Origin: JBAZDC01 sp041654595
GTDB taxonomy: Bacteria; Pseudomonadota; Gammaproteobacteria; Burkholderiales; Burkholderiaceae_B
NCBI GenBank assembly: GCA_964551305.1
Contig: CAZKBT010000039.1
Coordinates: 1 to 29,994, forward strand
Reading direction: 5' to 3'
DNA: 29,994 nt
The notes beneath the pieces are model-generated. The model was not told the origin of the DNA and did no database searches. It worked only from the letters and a program-made list of their open reading frames with translations. Of this stretch, positions 7,915 through 14,781 are shown in pieces. Numbering within the stretch: the first letter of the stretch is position 1; every line of letters begins with the position of its first letter. The position numbers and the translations under genes were made by a program.

Positions 7915-10072
7915 AAGTGCGCTCGCAGGTTTTCCCCAGGTTGTTTTGTATGACATCCGCGTCGGCGTTGTTGGTCAAGCCGTCCCGGAAGCCATCCACG
8001 ACAAAATCGTAAACGCTGGAAAGCCCCCACGCATGGGCGATCCTGCCCCAATTCTCCAGATCCTCGCCGTTGACCACGCCGTCCATGTTCCCGTCGCCCG
8101 GACAATAGGGATCGGAGGCCAGCATGCTTTCCAATTTTCCTTTCAGATCGGCATAAATGGTCTGGATTTCGGCATCCTGGCTCGGCAATAGATTGCGGTC
8201 GGGCGTATCCAGCAAGGGCACGGGCGCAGCCTGATTGACTTCGTATAGCTCGTCAATGGTAAGTGGCTCTATGCTGTCCGTGACGGGTTCGTATATCTGC
8301 GAGATATTTCTCACCAGCTTATAACGGTCGTCGCGGATGGCCATGGATGTTTCAGGCATGATGTTGATCAGCGGACGATTTTCCTGGTACAGAGCCCGAT
8401 TCACGTCCGCGCACTGCTTGTAGCCCACGCCGCCGTTGTCGATGACCGACTCATGGGTGTAGTCGGGCCCCCACCAGATGCCCAGATTGTCTTCGCACAC
8501 GCTCTTGCTGGTCGGAATATGGGTGCACGCGGCATTGATCAGGCAAGGACCGTTGCGTGCGCCGTTGGCCTGCTGGTTGAGGCCGCCCATCGTGAAATTG
8601 ATGGTGCGCAGACTGCTTTGGCCGGGGCTGGTCAGGTACGGCAATATGCCCACTGAATCGACGGTGTGCGGGACGGCTTTATGGACGTCGATGTCCGCCA
8701 GCTCGCCGAAGAACTGGAAGAGGTCGACCATATTGACCATGTGCTCCACTTCACGGTCGGGTTCCACGACTTGGGGCCCTGCGATGATCAACGGATCCCA
8801 TACCCCGGTCTGATATGCCGTGCCCTTTGCTTGCGTGGTTATGAACGGCGCCTTGACAGCCGTTCCCAGCGAACCGTTGTCGCCGACGATCACGATGACC
8901 GTATTCGTGGCCTTGGGATCGTAGATCAGGCGGCCGTCTTCGCCGCGCCGCGCCAAGCCCGTCTCAACCAGCAAGCGGCCGAACTCCGTGTCCATCGCTT
9001 CGATCATCTTGTCCTGGATCGGACGCCCGACCGCCGGGGCCGTGCAATCCCAGCTTTCCGACGCGGGGCCGTCAGTGCCCGCGCTCAGCAACTTTCCGGG
9101 CGGCTGCTGCCAGGGCGTGTGAGCCGAGCTATAACTGACCGTCGCCATCCATGGCGTGCCCACCGAGCGGGATTTAATCCAGTTTATTGCGGCATCGGTT
9201 TCTATCCGCGTACGATAGCCTCGCGCCCGAGAGTCCGTAAGCGGCACCTCTTCGATCTTGCCGTCATTGATGATGACCAGGGGCGAAACGTAATACCCGT
9301 TCAGACGCGTGAAATCGATCGTCGAAGGCGCGACGCCGCACGACTCGCCCGGCACGAAAATACCGCCTGAATCCAGACATTGCAAACCCGCCGCATCCTG
9401 GGAGGGATCGGTGCGCGTGAAGACGGAGCACGTCCCTTCGGCGCGGTAGCATGCGCCGCTCTCGGCTCCGCCGGCGAGTTTGCCGGGCACGAAACCACAA
9501 GAGTACGCGCCGGTGCCCCCCACACCCCCGGCCGTGCTGTCGACCGAGCCGGGCAGCCCGCCCACCCAGCCATAGAAATGATCCCAGCCCAGGACGCTGG
9601 GCATGGTGTTGCCCGCCTCATTATTCTCGGGCCCCCCCAAGTGAAACTTCCCGAACATCGCGCTTTCGTACTTGGCCTGCTTGAGTACTTTGGGCGCGGT
9701 CACGTCATACGGGGAAAGATGGGATGTGGCCAGGTCGTTGGGGCCGATCGCCTGATAAATATTGGTGCGGTGCGGATAGCGTCCGACGAAGAAGGCCGCT
9801 CGTCCCGGAGAGCACTCGGGCATGGACCAGGTATTGCGAAAACGCACGCCCGCCGCCGCGATCGTATTCATATTCGGCATGTGCGGAGGCTTGGGGCCGC
9901 CATAGCCGAAGGAAGCCATCTGGTCGATGCCGACGTCATCCATGATGACAAAAAGAATATTCGGCGTTTTAGCCGGCTGATCCTTGGATGCCACGCTGCC
10001 CCCGCCATCGCATGCCGTCAGGGCAAAGGCTGCAAAGGTTGCGGCGAACAGGGCTCGGGTAGTGTAACGCAC
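7901..10072 (-). CDS. Paralogous sulfatase lipoprotein with dockerin-like C-terminal tail
   Basis: Second sulfatase (723 residues), clearly paralogous to the one at 4592-6760. A GTG start at 10072 is chosen because GGAGGA lies seven bases upstream and a compact lipoprotein signal follows (lipobox ALTA-C21). The residue after the lipid Cys is Asp. Metal ligands DD45-46 and C87-S-P-G-R, the formylglycine site, sit at the same residue numbers as in the paralogue, and VGDNG is the later metal motif. The Cys-rich insertion with five Cys is conserved. The tail from C657 (DGNMDGVVNGEDL, DGLTNNADADVIQNNLG) resembles two dockerin loops, the second being less canonical. It is translationally linked to the downstream FGE gene. 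Secretion through the nearby T2SS is an inference. Confidence 0.87.
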   Translation of the reverse strand: MRYTTRALFAATFAAFALTACDGGGSVASKDQPAKTPNILFVIMDDVGIDQMASFGYGGPKPPHMPNMNTIAAAGVRFRNTWSMPECSPGRAAFFVGRYPHRTNIYQAIGPNDLATSHLSPYDVTAPKVLKQAKYESAMFGKFHLGGPENNEAGNTMPSVLGWDHFYGWVGGLPGSVDSTAGGVGGTGAYSCGFVPGKLAGGAESGACYRAEGTCSVFTRTDPSQDAAGLQCLDSGGIFVPGESCGVAPSTIDFTRLNGYYVSPLVIINDGKIEEVPLTDSRARGYRTRIETDAAINWIKSRSVGTPWMATVSYSSAHTPWQQPPGKLLSAGTDGPASESWDCTAPAVGRPIQDKMIEAMDTEFGRLLVETGLARRGEDGRLIYDPKATNTVIVIVGDNGSLGTAVKAPFITTQAKGTAYQTGVWDPLIIAGPQVVEPDREVEHMVNMVDLFQFFGELADIDVHKAVPHTVDSVGILPYLTSPGQSSLRTINFTMGGLNQQANGARNGPCLINAACTHIPTSKSVCEDNLGIWWGPDYTHESVIDNGGVGYKQCADVNRALYQENRPLINIMPETSMAIRDDRYKLVRNISQIYEPVTDSIEPLTIDELYEVNQAAPVPLLDTPDRNLLPSQDAEIQTIYADLKGKLESMLASDPYCPGDGNMDGVVNGEDLENWGRIAHAWGLSSVYDFVVDGFRDGLTNNADADVIQNNLGKTCERTYGLY

Positions 10073-10180
10073 TGGATCTTCCTCCACGACGAACGCGTTA
10101 TCTCCGAACTTCTTGTTTGGAAATGACACGATAATATTTGTTAATTTATCGTCTGAAATTTACCATGAAATTCCTCTTGT

Positions 10181-10204
10181 AAAAAAAATTCATGCGCCGC
10201 GCAT
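10181..10204 (-). terminator. Candidate intrinsic terminator after the σ54 operon
   Basis: Read on the minus strand, a short hairpin (ATGCG-CGG-CGCAT, 10204-10192) is followed after three bases by eight T residues (10188-10181). It lies 27 bases beyond the stop of the last operon gene and before the sulfatase gene on the same strand. It would separate the two transcription units. The stem is short, so termination may be incomplete. Confidence 0.5.
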
Positions 10205-10230
10205 AGCCGATCGTAGTCCGGCATCGCGAT

Positions 10231-10911
10231 TTAGGCCGCTCGGACTGCATACATCAACTGGTAAATGCCTTTCCGCCCCGCTTTTATGCCAAGGTCGTCG
10301 TCGTTCTGGTCCCGATCCAGCCGATCCAGGACGGCTTCGACCCGATCGAGTTGCGTCGCCTCGACCAACAACACCCAATGCGCCCTGGCATCGTCGCTGC
10401 CCGACTTGCGGTGCGCATCCTGCGCATCCCGCAGCTCAGGCGCTTGTCGAAGCAAATGCACGGCGATGACGCCCGGCAGAGCGGCCAGGGGCGCAATGAC
10501 GTGATTTTTTATTTTCTCGGCGCCCGCCCCGTCGGCGATCCGTCCGGGGTCGGGCTGGAATCCGAGCGACAACAGGAATCCACCCTCGCCCGCTCCGACG
10601 CTGTACTCGACCTTGAACGTGTCTCTTACCACGTTGCGGAACGCGGCGCGCATCCGCCTGTCGGTCTCGTCGACCTCGCGTTGCAGCCGCAGGTAGTCCT
10701 CTGAAATCAGGTCTTCCGGATGCCTCGCTTCGTACAGCGCCAGCGTGGCGGGCCGCGTGGAGCCGACGGCGCCGTAACGCCGGGCGCGGCGCCAACCCGG
10801 TATCGCGATCCGGTCGGCGATATGCCGTTTCACGTACCACGCATCGCACTCGTCGCGGACCGAGGGGTCGATGTCTATCCATAACGCCAATATCGCCGTG
10901 CCCAGCATCAT
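10231..10911 (-). CDS. Two-domain dimeric α/β-barrel (EthD/DABB-like) protein
   Basis: 226-residue protein of uncertain function. The N-terminal half (AILALWIDIDPSVRDECDAWYVKRHIADRIAIPGWRRARRY) has the pattern of dimeric α/β-barrel (DABB/EthD-like) domains: β-strand, then W-Y-x2-H helix, then a 'PGxxxARRY' strand. The C-terminal half (HVIAPLAALPGVIAVHLL, then HWVLLVEATQLDRVEAVLDRL) looks like a second ferredoxin-like unit. It is the last gene of the operon, 29 bases after the SDR gene. A second DABB-like protein is encoded on the other side of that SDR gene, which suggests that both act on the same substrate, perhaps as lyase, isomerase or ring-opening helper. Two adjacent ATGs (10911 and 10908) are possible starts. 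Confidence 0.65.
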   Translation of the reverse strand: MMLGTAILALWIDIDPSVRDECDAWYVKRHIADRIAIPGWRRARRYGAVGSTRPATLALYEARHPEDLISEDYLRLQREVDETDRRMRAAFRNVVRDTFKVEYSVGAGEGGFLLSLGFQPDPGRIADGAGAEKIKNHVIAPLAALPGVIAVHLLRQAPELRDAQDAHRKSGSDDARAHWVLLVEATQLDRVEAVLDRLDRDQNDDDLGIKAGRKGIYQLMYAVRAA

Positions 10912-10940
10912 TTTCAGTCACCCTATCGCAAAGCCATCGC

Positions 10941-12020
10941 TCAAGGAATCCATTTCCCGGCGCGATAGAAATCGAAGCTCGCCCGCCACATCCAGGACGA
11001 CTCCACCTTCTCCGTGAAACCGTATTCACGCGCCTTGTCCATCGAGGACACGACATCCCACTCCGGCGCGAAAACATAGTCCGCGTACGCCCATTGAACG
11101 ACGGTGCGCAAATCGGAATCACGCAGGCCGTGCGCCTTGATCATGCTTTGCCAGACATCACGCCGGCCGTCCGGGAAACGAGTGAGCGATTGCGGATCGG
11201 GGCCGCCCCACGGCATGTCGAAATAGCCCGCGATCATCGGCCACAACACGCTCCATGGCTGAGGATCGTCATTCACGACATTGAACGCCTGATTGGCGCA
11301 CGCGGGTTCGGTGGCCATCCATTCCACGGCGCGCGCCAGCATGGGCAACCACGTAAACTGCGTACGCGCCTCGAAGGCGCGCCGGCTGCCGGGAAATATC
11401 AGCGGCAATCCGAGCTCTCGCAGCACCGACGCATACACCGCCACCAGACGCGTGATGCTGCGCGGCTCATCGGGATTCAAATCACAAAACGAATGAGGGC
11501 GGGAAATCGTCCAGCCCCATCCCTGCTCTTTCGCCAGCCGCACCACCAAATCCTGTTGCGGATAATAGAACAGCGGGTGTTCATGACGCGGCGCATCCTC
11601 GCGATAGGGCACCGTCCCCGAGCCGTGAGCATGTCCGTAGTACTTGGTGCCATGGACCAGATGGACGTGGCGCAGGCTGTCCGAGCCGCGAAACGCGGCA
11701 AGCAGATTGGCCAACATGCTCGCATTGATGTCGGCGGATTCCGGCGCCCCTCCGGCATGGTCGTGGCGAGCTGCATAAATCAGGTGCGTCACCCCGCTTA
11801 CGTCGCTCAGCTTGGCGCGGCAGTCTTGCGCATCGAGCAGGTCCACAGCCAATATGGGAAACGGCGCCTCCTGCCGCTGCCTGCGCGACAAACCCACCAC
11901 GCTCCATGAATCCGCCCACATGAAATGACGCCCGATGCTGGCTCCGATCTGCCCCGTCGCCCCGGCGATCACTGCCACATTCCCGGCCACAGGCGTCGCC
12001 CTAGCAACTAAAGGGTTCAT
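10941..12020 (-). CDS. PRISE-type SDR oxidoreductase (progesterone 5β-reductase/iridoid synthase-like)
   Basis: Atypical extended short-chain dehydrogenase/reductase of 359 residues. The Rossmann motif is G20-A-T-G-Q-I-G26, followed by VVGLSRR at 41-47 for NADPH selection. The PRISE hallmarks are LVHGTKYYG at 121-129 with the catalytic-type Lys126, and PLFYYPQQD at 149-157 with the catalytic-type Tyr (152/153). Known PRISE enzymes reduce activated C=C bonds of enones or enals with NADPH. The start overlaps the upstream DABB gene by 20 bases and AGGA lies just upstream, so coupling is likely. The neighbouring MDR-family reductase is another enone-type reductase. The natural substrate is unknown. 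An NAD-dependent epimerase/dehydratase annotation would be the generic alternative. Confidence 0.8.
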   Translation of the reverse strand: MNPLVARATPVAGNVAVIAGATGQIGASIGRHFMWADSWSVVGLSRRQRQEAPFPILAVDLLDAQDCRAKLSDVSGVTHLIYAARHDHAGGAPESADINASMLANLLAAFRGSDSLRHVHLVHGTKYYGHAHGSGTVPYREDAPRHEHPLFYYPQQDLVVRLAKEQGWGWTISRPHSFCDLNPDEPRSITRLVAVYASVLRELGLPLIFPGSRRAFEARTQFTWLPMLARAVEWMATEPACANQAFNVVNDDPQPWSVLWPMIAGYFDMPWGGPDPQSLTRFPDGRRDVWQSMIKAHGLRDSDLRTVVQWAYADYVFAPEWDVVSSMDKAREYGFTEKVESSWMWRASFDFYRAGKWIP

Positions 12021-12498
12021 AAATTCCTACTCCGGCTTCGCGCGCCGGCGCCGTATCGACCGCCGCCGGGACGACGGCAATGGCGCGATACGGGGTGGAG
12101 CGGTCCAGGCCTGCGGATTCGAGCCATGAAAAACGGATGCCGGGAAACGCCAGGTCTGGCTCGTCGCGGTCCGCCACCCATAACAGAAAGCCGGCCGGCA
12201 CGGCCGGCGCCGCCTCCAGCCCCTCGAAAAAATTGCGGCGATAATAGCGCTTGTCGATGAGCGGCAGCCACTCCCCCATCCCTCTTATCTTTTGATAATA
12301 AGGGTCGTCGAACACCGCCGCCGACCGTATCGTATACATGGCCAGCGAAGGCGGCCAGCCCGGATCCTTCGTCTTGAAACGCCGCGCCGAATCTATGCCG
12401 TCCACGGTCTCCATGATGCGCAAGTGCTCTACGTACCACTGATCCCACTCGCGTTCCCGAGCACGATCGAGCAAACCGCTCTGACTCATGAATATCAT
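12001..12498 (-). CDS. Dimeric α/β-barrel (EthD/DABB-like) protein
   Basis: 165-residue protein of uncertain function. The start at 12498 (MIFMSQSGL) is chosen because GGGGG lies four bases upstream. The longer open frame to 12774 only shadows the Bug gene. Its first half (REREWDQWYVEHLRIMETVDGIDSARRFKT) follows the DABB/EthD pattern of a W-Y-x2-H helix leading into a strand, like the first domain of the protein at 10231-10911. It has no signal peptide. It lies 53 bases after the Bug gene and overlaps the PRISE-type SDR gene by 20 bases. A catabolic role with that SDR is inferred from coupling only. Confidence 0.65.
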   Translation of the reverse strand: MIFMSQSGLLDRAREREWDQWYVEHLRIMETVDGIDSARRFKTKDPGWPPSLAMYTIRSAAVFDDPYYQKIRGMGEWLPLIDKRYYRRNFFEGLEAAPAVPAGFLLWVADRDEPDLAFPGIRFSWLESAGLDRSTPYRAIAVVPAAVDTAPAREAGVGIYEPFSC

Positions 12499-12551
12499 CG
12501 TTCCCCCTTGTTTCATCGAAAGGCCGCTCTCCGGCGGCCCGCGATGTCTCG

Positions 12552-13520
12552 TCAATCGATCTGAAGCCCTATCTGCTTGACCAGCGGCCCCCATTTGTCC
12601 AGTTCGGCCTGAATGTGCTTGTCGAAGTCCTCGGGCTTGCCGCCCACGGGCTCGTAGCCGTTGTCCAGCAGGCGCTTGCGCATATCGGGATCTTTCAGGA
12701 CGTTGTTGAAGGCTTCGTTCAGCCGGGCAATGGCTTCGGGCGGCGTGCCGGCCGGAGCTAGGACACCGTTCCATGACGTCACGTCATAACCGGGCAAGCC
12801 CGATTCAGCGATCGTCGGAATTTCCGGCAGGCTCAGCGACCTTTCTTTGCTGGTAGTCGCAACGGCGCGCAGCTTCCCGGCCTGGATATTGGCCAGGAAC
12901 GTGGAGGGCTCGCCGAATATCATGTCGATTTCTCCGCCAAGCAAGGCCATGGCGGCCGGGCCGCCGCCCTTGTAAGGCACGTGCATCAGCTTGATGCCCG
13001 CCGTCGATGCAAACAATTCCCCCGCCAAGTGGTTGATGGCGCCGTTGCCGCTGGAGCCGAACTTCAGGGGCGTTTCCGACTTCTTGGCCAACTCGATCAG
13101 TTCCTGCACGGTTTTCGCCGGGACTCCCGCGTTCACGGTCAGCATCTGCGGCACCGACGTCAGAAAGATCACCGACGAAAAATCGCTTTGTTTGAACGGC
13201 ATCTTCTTGTAGATGTGCGGATTGATGGAGTGCGTTCCGGAATAGGCAAAAACGATCGTGTAGCCGTCGGGCTTGGCATCGGCGGCCGCGCGAGCGCCGA
13301 TGTTGCCACCAGCCCCGCCCTGGTTGATGATGACCACGGGTTGCCCCAGTTCTTCCGCGACCTTGTCGCTGAACAAGCGCGCCACGACGTCTGCCCCTCC
13401 ACCGACCGGCCACGGGACTATCCATCTGATCGCCCGGTCGGGATAGCTCTGCGCGACGGCGGCATGACTGCATAATGCCGCGACCAGCAGAGTTAGCAGG
13501 TATCTCAGGACTGCTCTCAT
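12552..13520 (-). CDS. Bug/TctC-family periplasmic solute-binding protein
   Basis: Tripartite tricarboxylate transporter substrate-binding protein of the Bug family, usually binding carboxylates or amides in the periplasm. The 322-residue protein has a Sec signal peptide ending near AVAQ-SYPD. Family motifs include IRWIVPWPVGGGADVVAR, VINQGGAGGNIGA, PDGYTIVFAYSGTHSINPHIY, LKFGSSGNGAINHLAGELF and HVPYKGGGPAAMALLGGEIDMIF. AAGGAGA lies eight bases before the ATG. No TctA/TctB membrane genes are adjacent, as is common for orphan Bug proteins. It is the second gene of the σ54-driven operon, so its ligand is probably the substrate of that pathway. Confidence 0.92.
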   Translation of the reverse strand: MRAVLRYLLTLLVAALCSHAAVAQSYPDRAIRWIVPWPVGGGADVVARLFSDKVAEELGQPVVIINQGGAGGNIGARAAADAKPDGYTIVFAYSGTHSINPHIYKKMPFKQSDFSSVIFLTSVPQMLTVNAGVPAKTVQELIELAKKSETPLKFGSSGNGAINHLAGELFASTAGIKLMHVPYKGGGPAAMALLGGEIDMIFGEPSTFLANIQAGKLRAVATTSKERSLSLPEIPTIAESGLPGYDVTSWNGVLAPAGTPPEAIARLNEAFNNVLKDPDMRKRLLDNGYEPVGGKPEDFDKHIQAELDKWGPLVKQIGLQID

Positions 13521-13615
13521 GGTGTGTCTCCTTGCTAAGTATTATTTAAGAAAAGACCGCATTTACCACCAAAATACATCCCTTGCATCCACCTCATACA
13601 CGCCCCGCATTCCTC

Positions 13616-14605
13616 TCATGCGACGCTCAACACATATTTTCCCGTCGCCTTGCCCGATTCCAAGATGGCCAGCGGTTCGGCAAACCGCTCCAGCGGAAAC
13701 ACCTGCGCAATGTCGGGCCGTATCGCGCCCGACGCATGCAGGTCGAAAAGACGCTGCTGAACCTCGCGCACCTTTTGAGGCGCGCGTTCGCGGTAATCGC
13801 TCCACTGCAATCCGCTGACCGCTATGTTTTTTACCAATAGATAGTTGGCCTTGATCGCGGGAATGCGGCCGGCCGCGAATCCTATGATCACGACTCGACC
13901 GCACCAGGCCACTGCCCTGAGCGACGCGTCGAAAATGTCGCCGCCCAAAGGATCCAGCACCACGTCCGCGCCGTGCCCATCCGTGCAATCATGAACTTGC
14001 CTGCGCAATGCGTCGCGTAAATTCTCCGCGCCAAGATCGATGATGTGATCGGCGCCGTGGCGGCGCGCCGACTCCGCCTGCTCCGACGTATTGACTCCTG
14101 CCAGCACGATACCGCCAAGTCCCTTGGTCAGCTGTATGGCCGCTCCGCCCACGCCGCCCGCCGCGCCGTTGATCAGCACGCGCTCTCCCGCATGGAATCC
14201 TCCGCGCTCGACCAGCGCGAAATACGCCGTCTGATAGACCAGCCCCATGGCGGCGGCATCGACGTCGCTGATCGTATCCGGCAGCTTGTAGCAGTTTTCG
14301 TGATGCGTGACCGCGCAACCCGCGTAGCCCCCGTACTCCATCTGCGCCACTACCCTATCGCCGGCAGCCAGGCCTTTCACGGCGCTGCCGACCTGGCGAA
14401 CAGTGCCCGCCACATCCTTGCCCGGCGAAAACGGCAAGGGCGGCAATATCTGATACTGTCCTCGTATGACCAGGGAATCGGGAAAATTGACGCCCGCCGC
14501 CTTGACGTCGATCAAGACCTCGTCGATCCCGCATGCGGGATCGGGCACATTCTCGACCCTCAACGTGTCCGGCGCGCCGAATTGCCGGATAAGTACAGCC
14601 TTCAT
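13616..14605 (-). CDS. NADPH:quinone oxidoreductase-like MDR family enzyme
   Basis: Zinc-free medium-chain dehydrogenase/reductase of the quinone oxidoreductase (QOR) type, 329 residues, predicted cytoplasmic. The start at 14605 is supported by AGGAGGAGGA immediately upstream. The longer frame to 14737 would run through the σ54 promoter. Motifs are MKAVLIRQFGAPDTLRVENV, AAGVNFPDSLVIRGQY, PFSPGKDVAGTVRQVG, and the nucleotide-binding INGAAGGVGGAAIQL at about 145-159. QOR-like enzymes reduce quinones, enones or enoyl-type double bonds. It is the first gene of the five-gene operon transcribed from the -24/-12 promoter at 14668-14683 and is divergent from the σ54 activator gene. Confidence 0.88.
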   Translation of the reverse strand: MKAVLIRQFGAPDTLRVENVPDPACGIDEVLIDVKAAGVNFPDSLVIRGQYQILPPLPFSPGKDVAGTVRQVGSAVKGLAAGDRVVAQMEYGGYAGCAVTHHENCYKLPDTISDVDAAAMGLVYQTAYFALVERGGFHAGERVLINGAAGGVGGAAIQLTKGLGGIVLAGVNTSEQAESARRHGADHIIDLGAENLRDALRRQVHDCTDGHGADVVLDPLGGDIFDASLRAVAWCGRVVIIGFAAGRIPAIKANYLLVKNIAVSGLQWSDYRERAPQKVREVQQRLFDLHASGAIRPDIAQVFPLERFAEPLAILESGKATGKYVLSVA

Positions 14606-14667
14606 GAATTTCCTCCTCCTACGCCGGGCTGCGGCCGCATGCCCATCCTGACACCCGATGGAACGAA

Positions 14668-14683
14668 AGCAAAATTCGTGCCA
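14668..14683 (-). promoter_or_regulatory. σ54 (-24/-12) promoter of the QOR-Bug-DABB-SDR-DABB operon
   Basis: Read on the minus strand the sequence is TGGCACGAATTTTGCT. It has the invariant GG and GC separated by exactly ten bases and matches the RpoN consensus TGGCACG-N4-TTGCW. It lies 62 bases before the QOR start codon, giving a leader of roughly 50 bases. The adjacent divergent gene encodes a σ54 activator. Confidence 0.9.
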
Positions 14684-14718
14684 TACTTTCGCCACAGGAA
14701 TAGGAATAGCGCTATGTA

Positions 14719-14737
14719 GTGTCGTTGTAAAGTACAC
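14719..14737. promoter_or_regulatory. Candidate activator-binding site, GTGT-N11-ACAC
   Basis: GTGTCGTTGTAAAGTACAC is an imperfect 19-base palindrome with arms GTGTnnTT/AAnnACAC, and one further base pair of symmetry outside (A...T). It lies about 36 bases upstream of the -24 element of the divergent operon and overlaps the probable -35 region of the activator gene. Two sites of the same form precede the second σ54 promoter. An activator-binding and autoregulatory role is inferred. Confidence 0.55.
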
Positions 14738-14755
14738 TGTCCGTCAAAATATAAT
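14725..14755 (+). promoter_or_regulatory. Probable σ70 promoter of the σ54-activator gene
   Basis: A perfect -10 hexamer TATAAT (14750-14755) lies 26 bases before the ATG. TTGTAA (14725-14730) is the nearest -35-like hexamer, with a rather long 19-base spacer. The -35 region overlaps the palindrome at 14719-14737, which would allow negative autoregulation. Confidence 0.5.
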
Positions 14756-14781
14756 GACGATATCCAGACAGAGGTAGGCGG

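Noticed and set aside
10073..10129. Upstream GTG start for the second sulfatase
   Set aside because: It would add 19 residues before the lipoprotein signal. GGAGGA seven bases before the GTG at 10072 gives a compact lipobox signal.
12499..12774. N-terminal extension of the small DABB protein frame
   Set aside because: It overlaps the Bug gene in another frame and shows no conserved sequence. The ribosome site before 12498 decides.
14606..14737. N-terminal extension of the quinone oxidoreductase frame
   Set aside because: It would start upstream of the -24/-12 promoter and contains an Arg-run of non-family sequence. AGGAGGAGGA before 14605 fixes the start.
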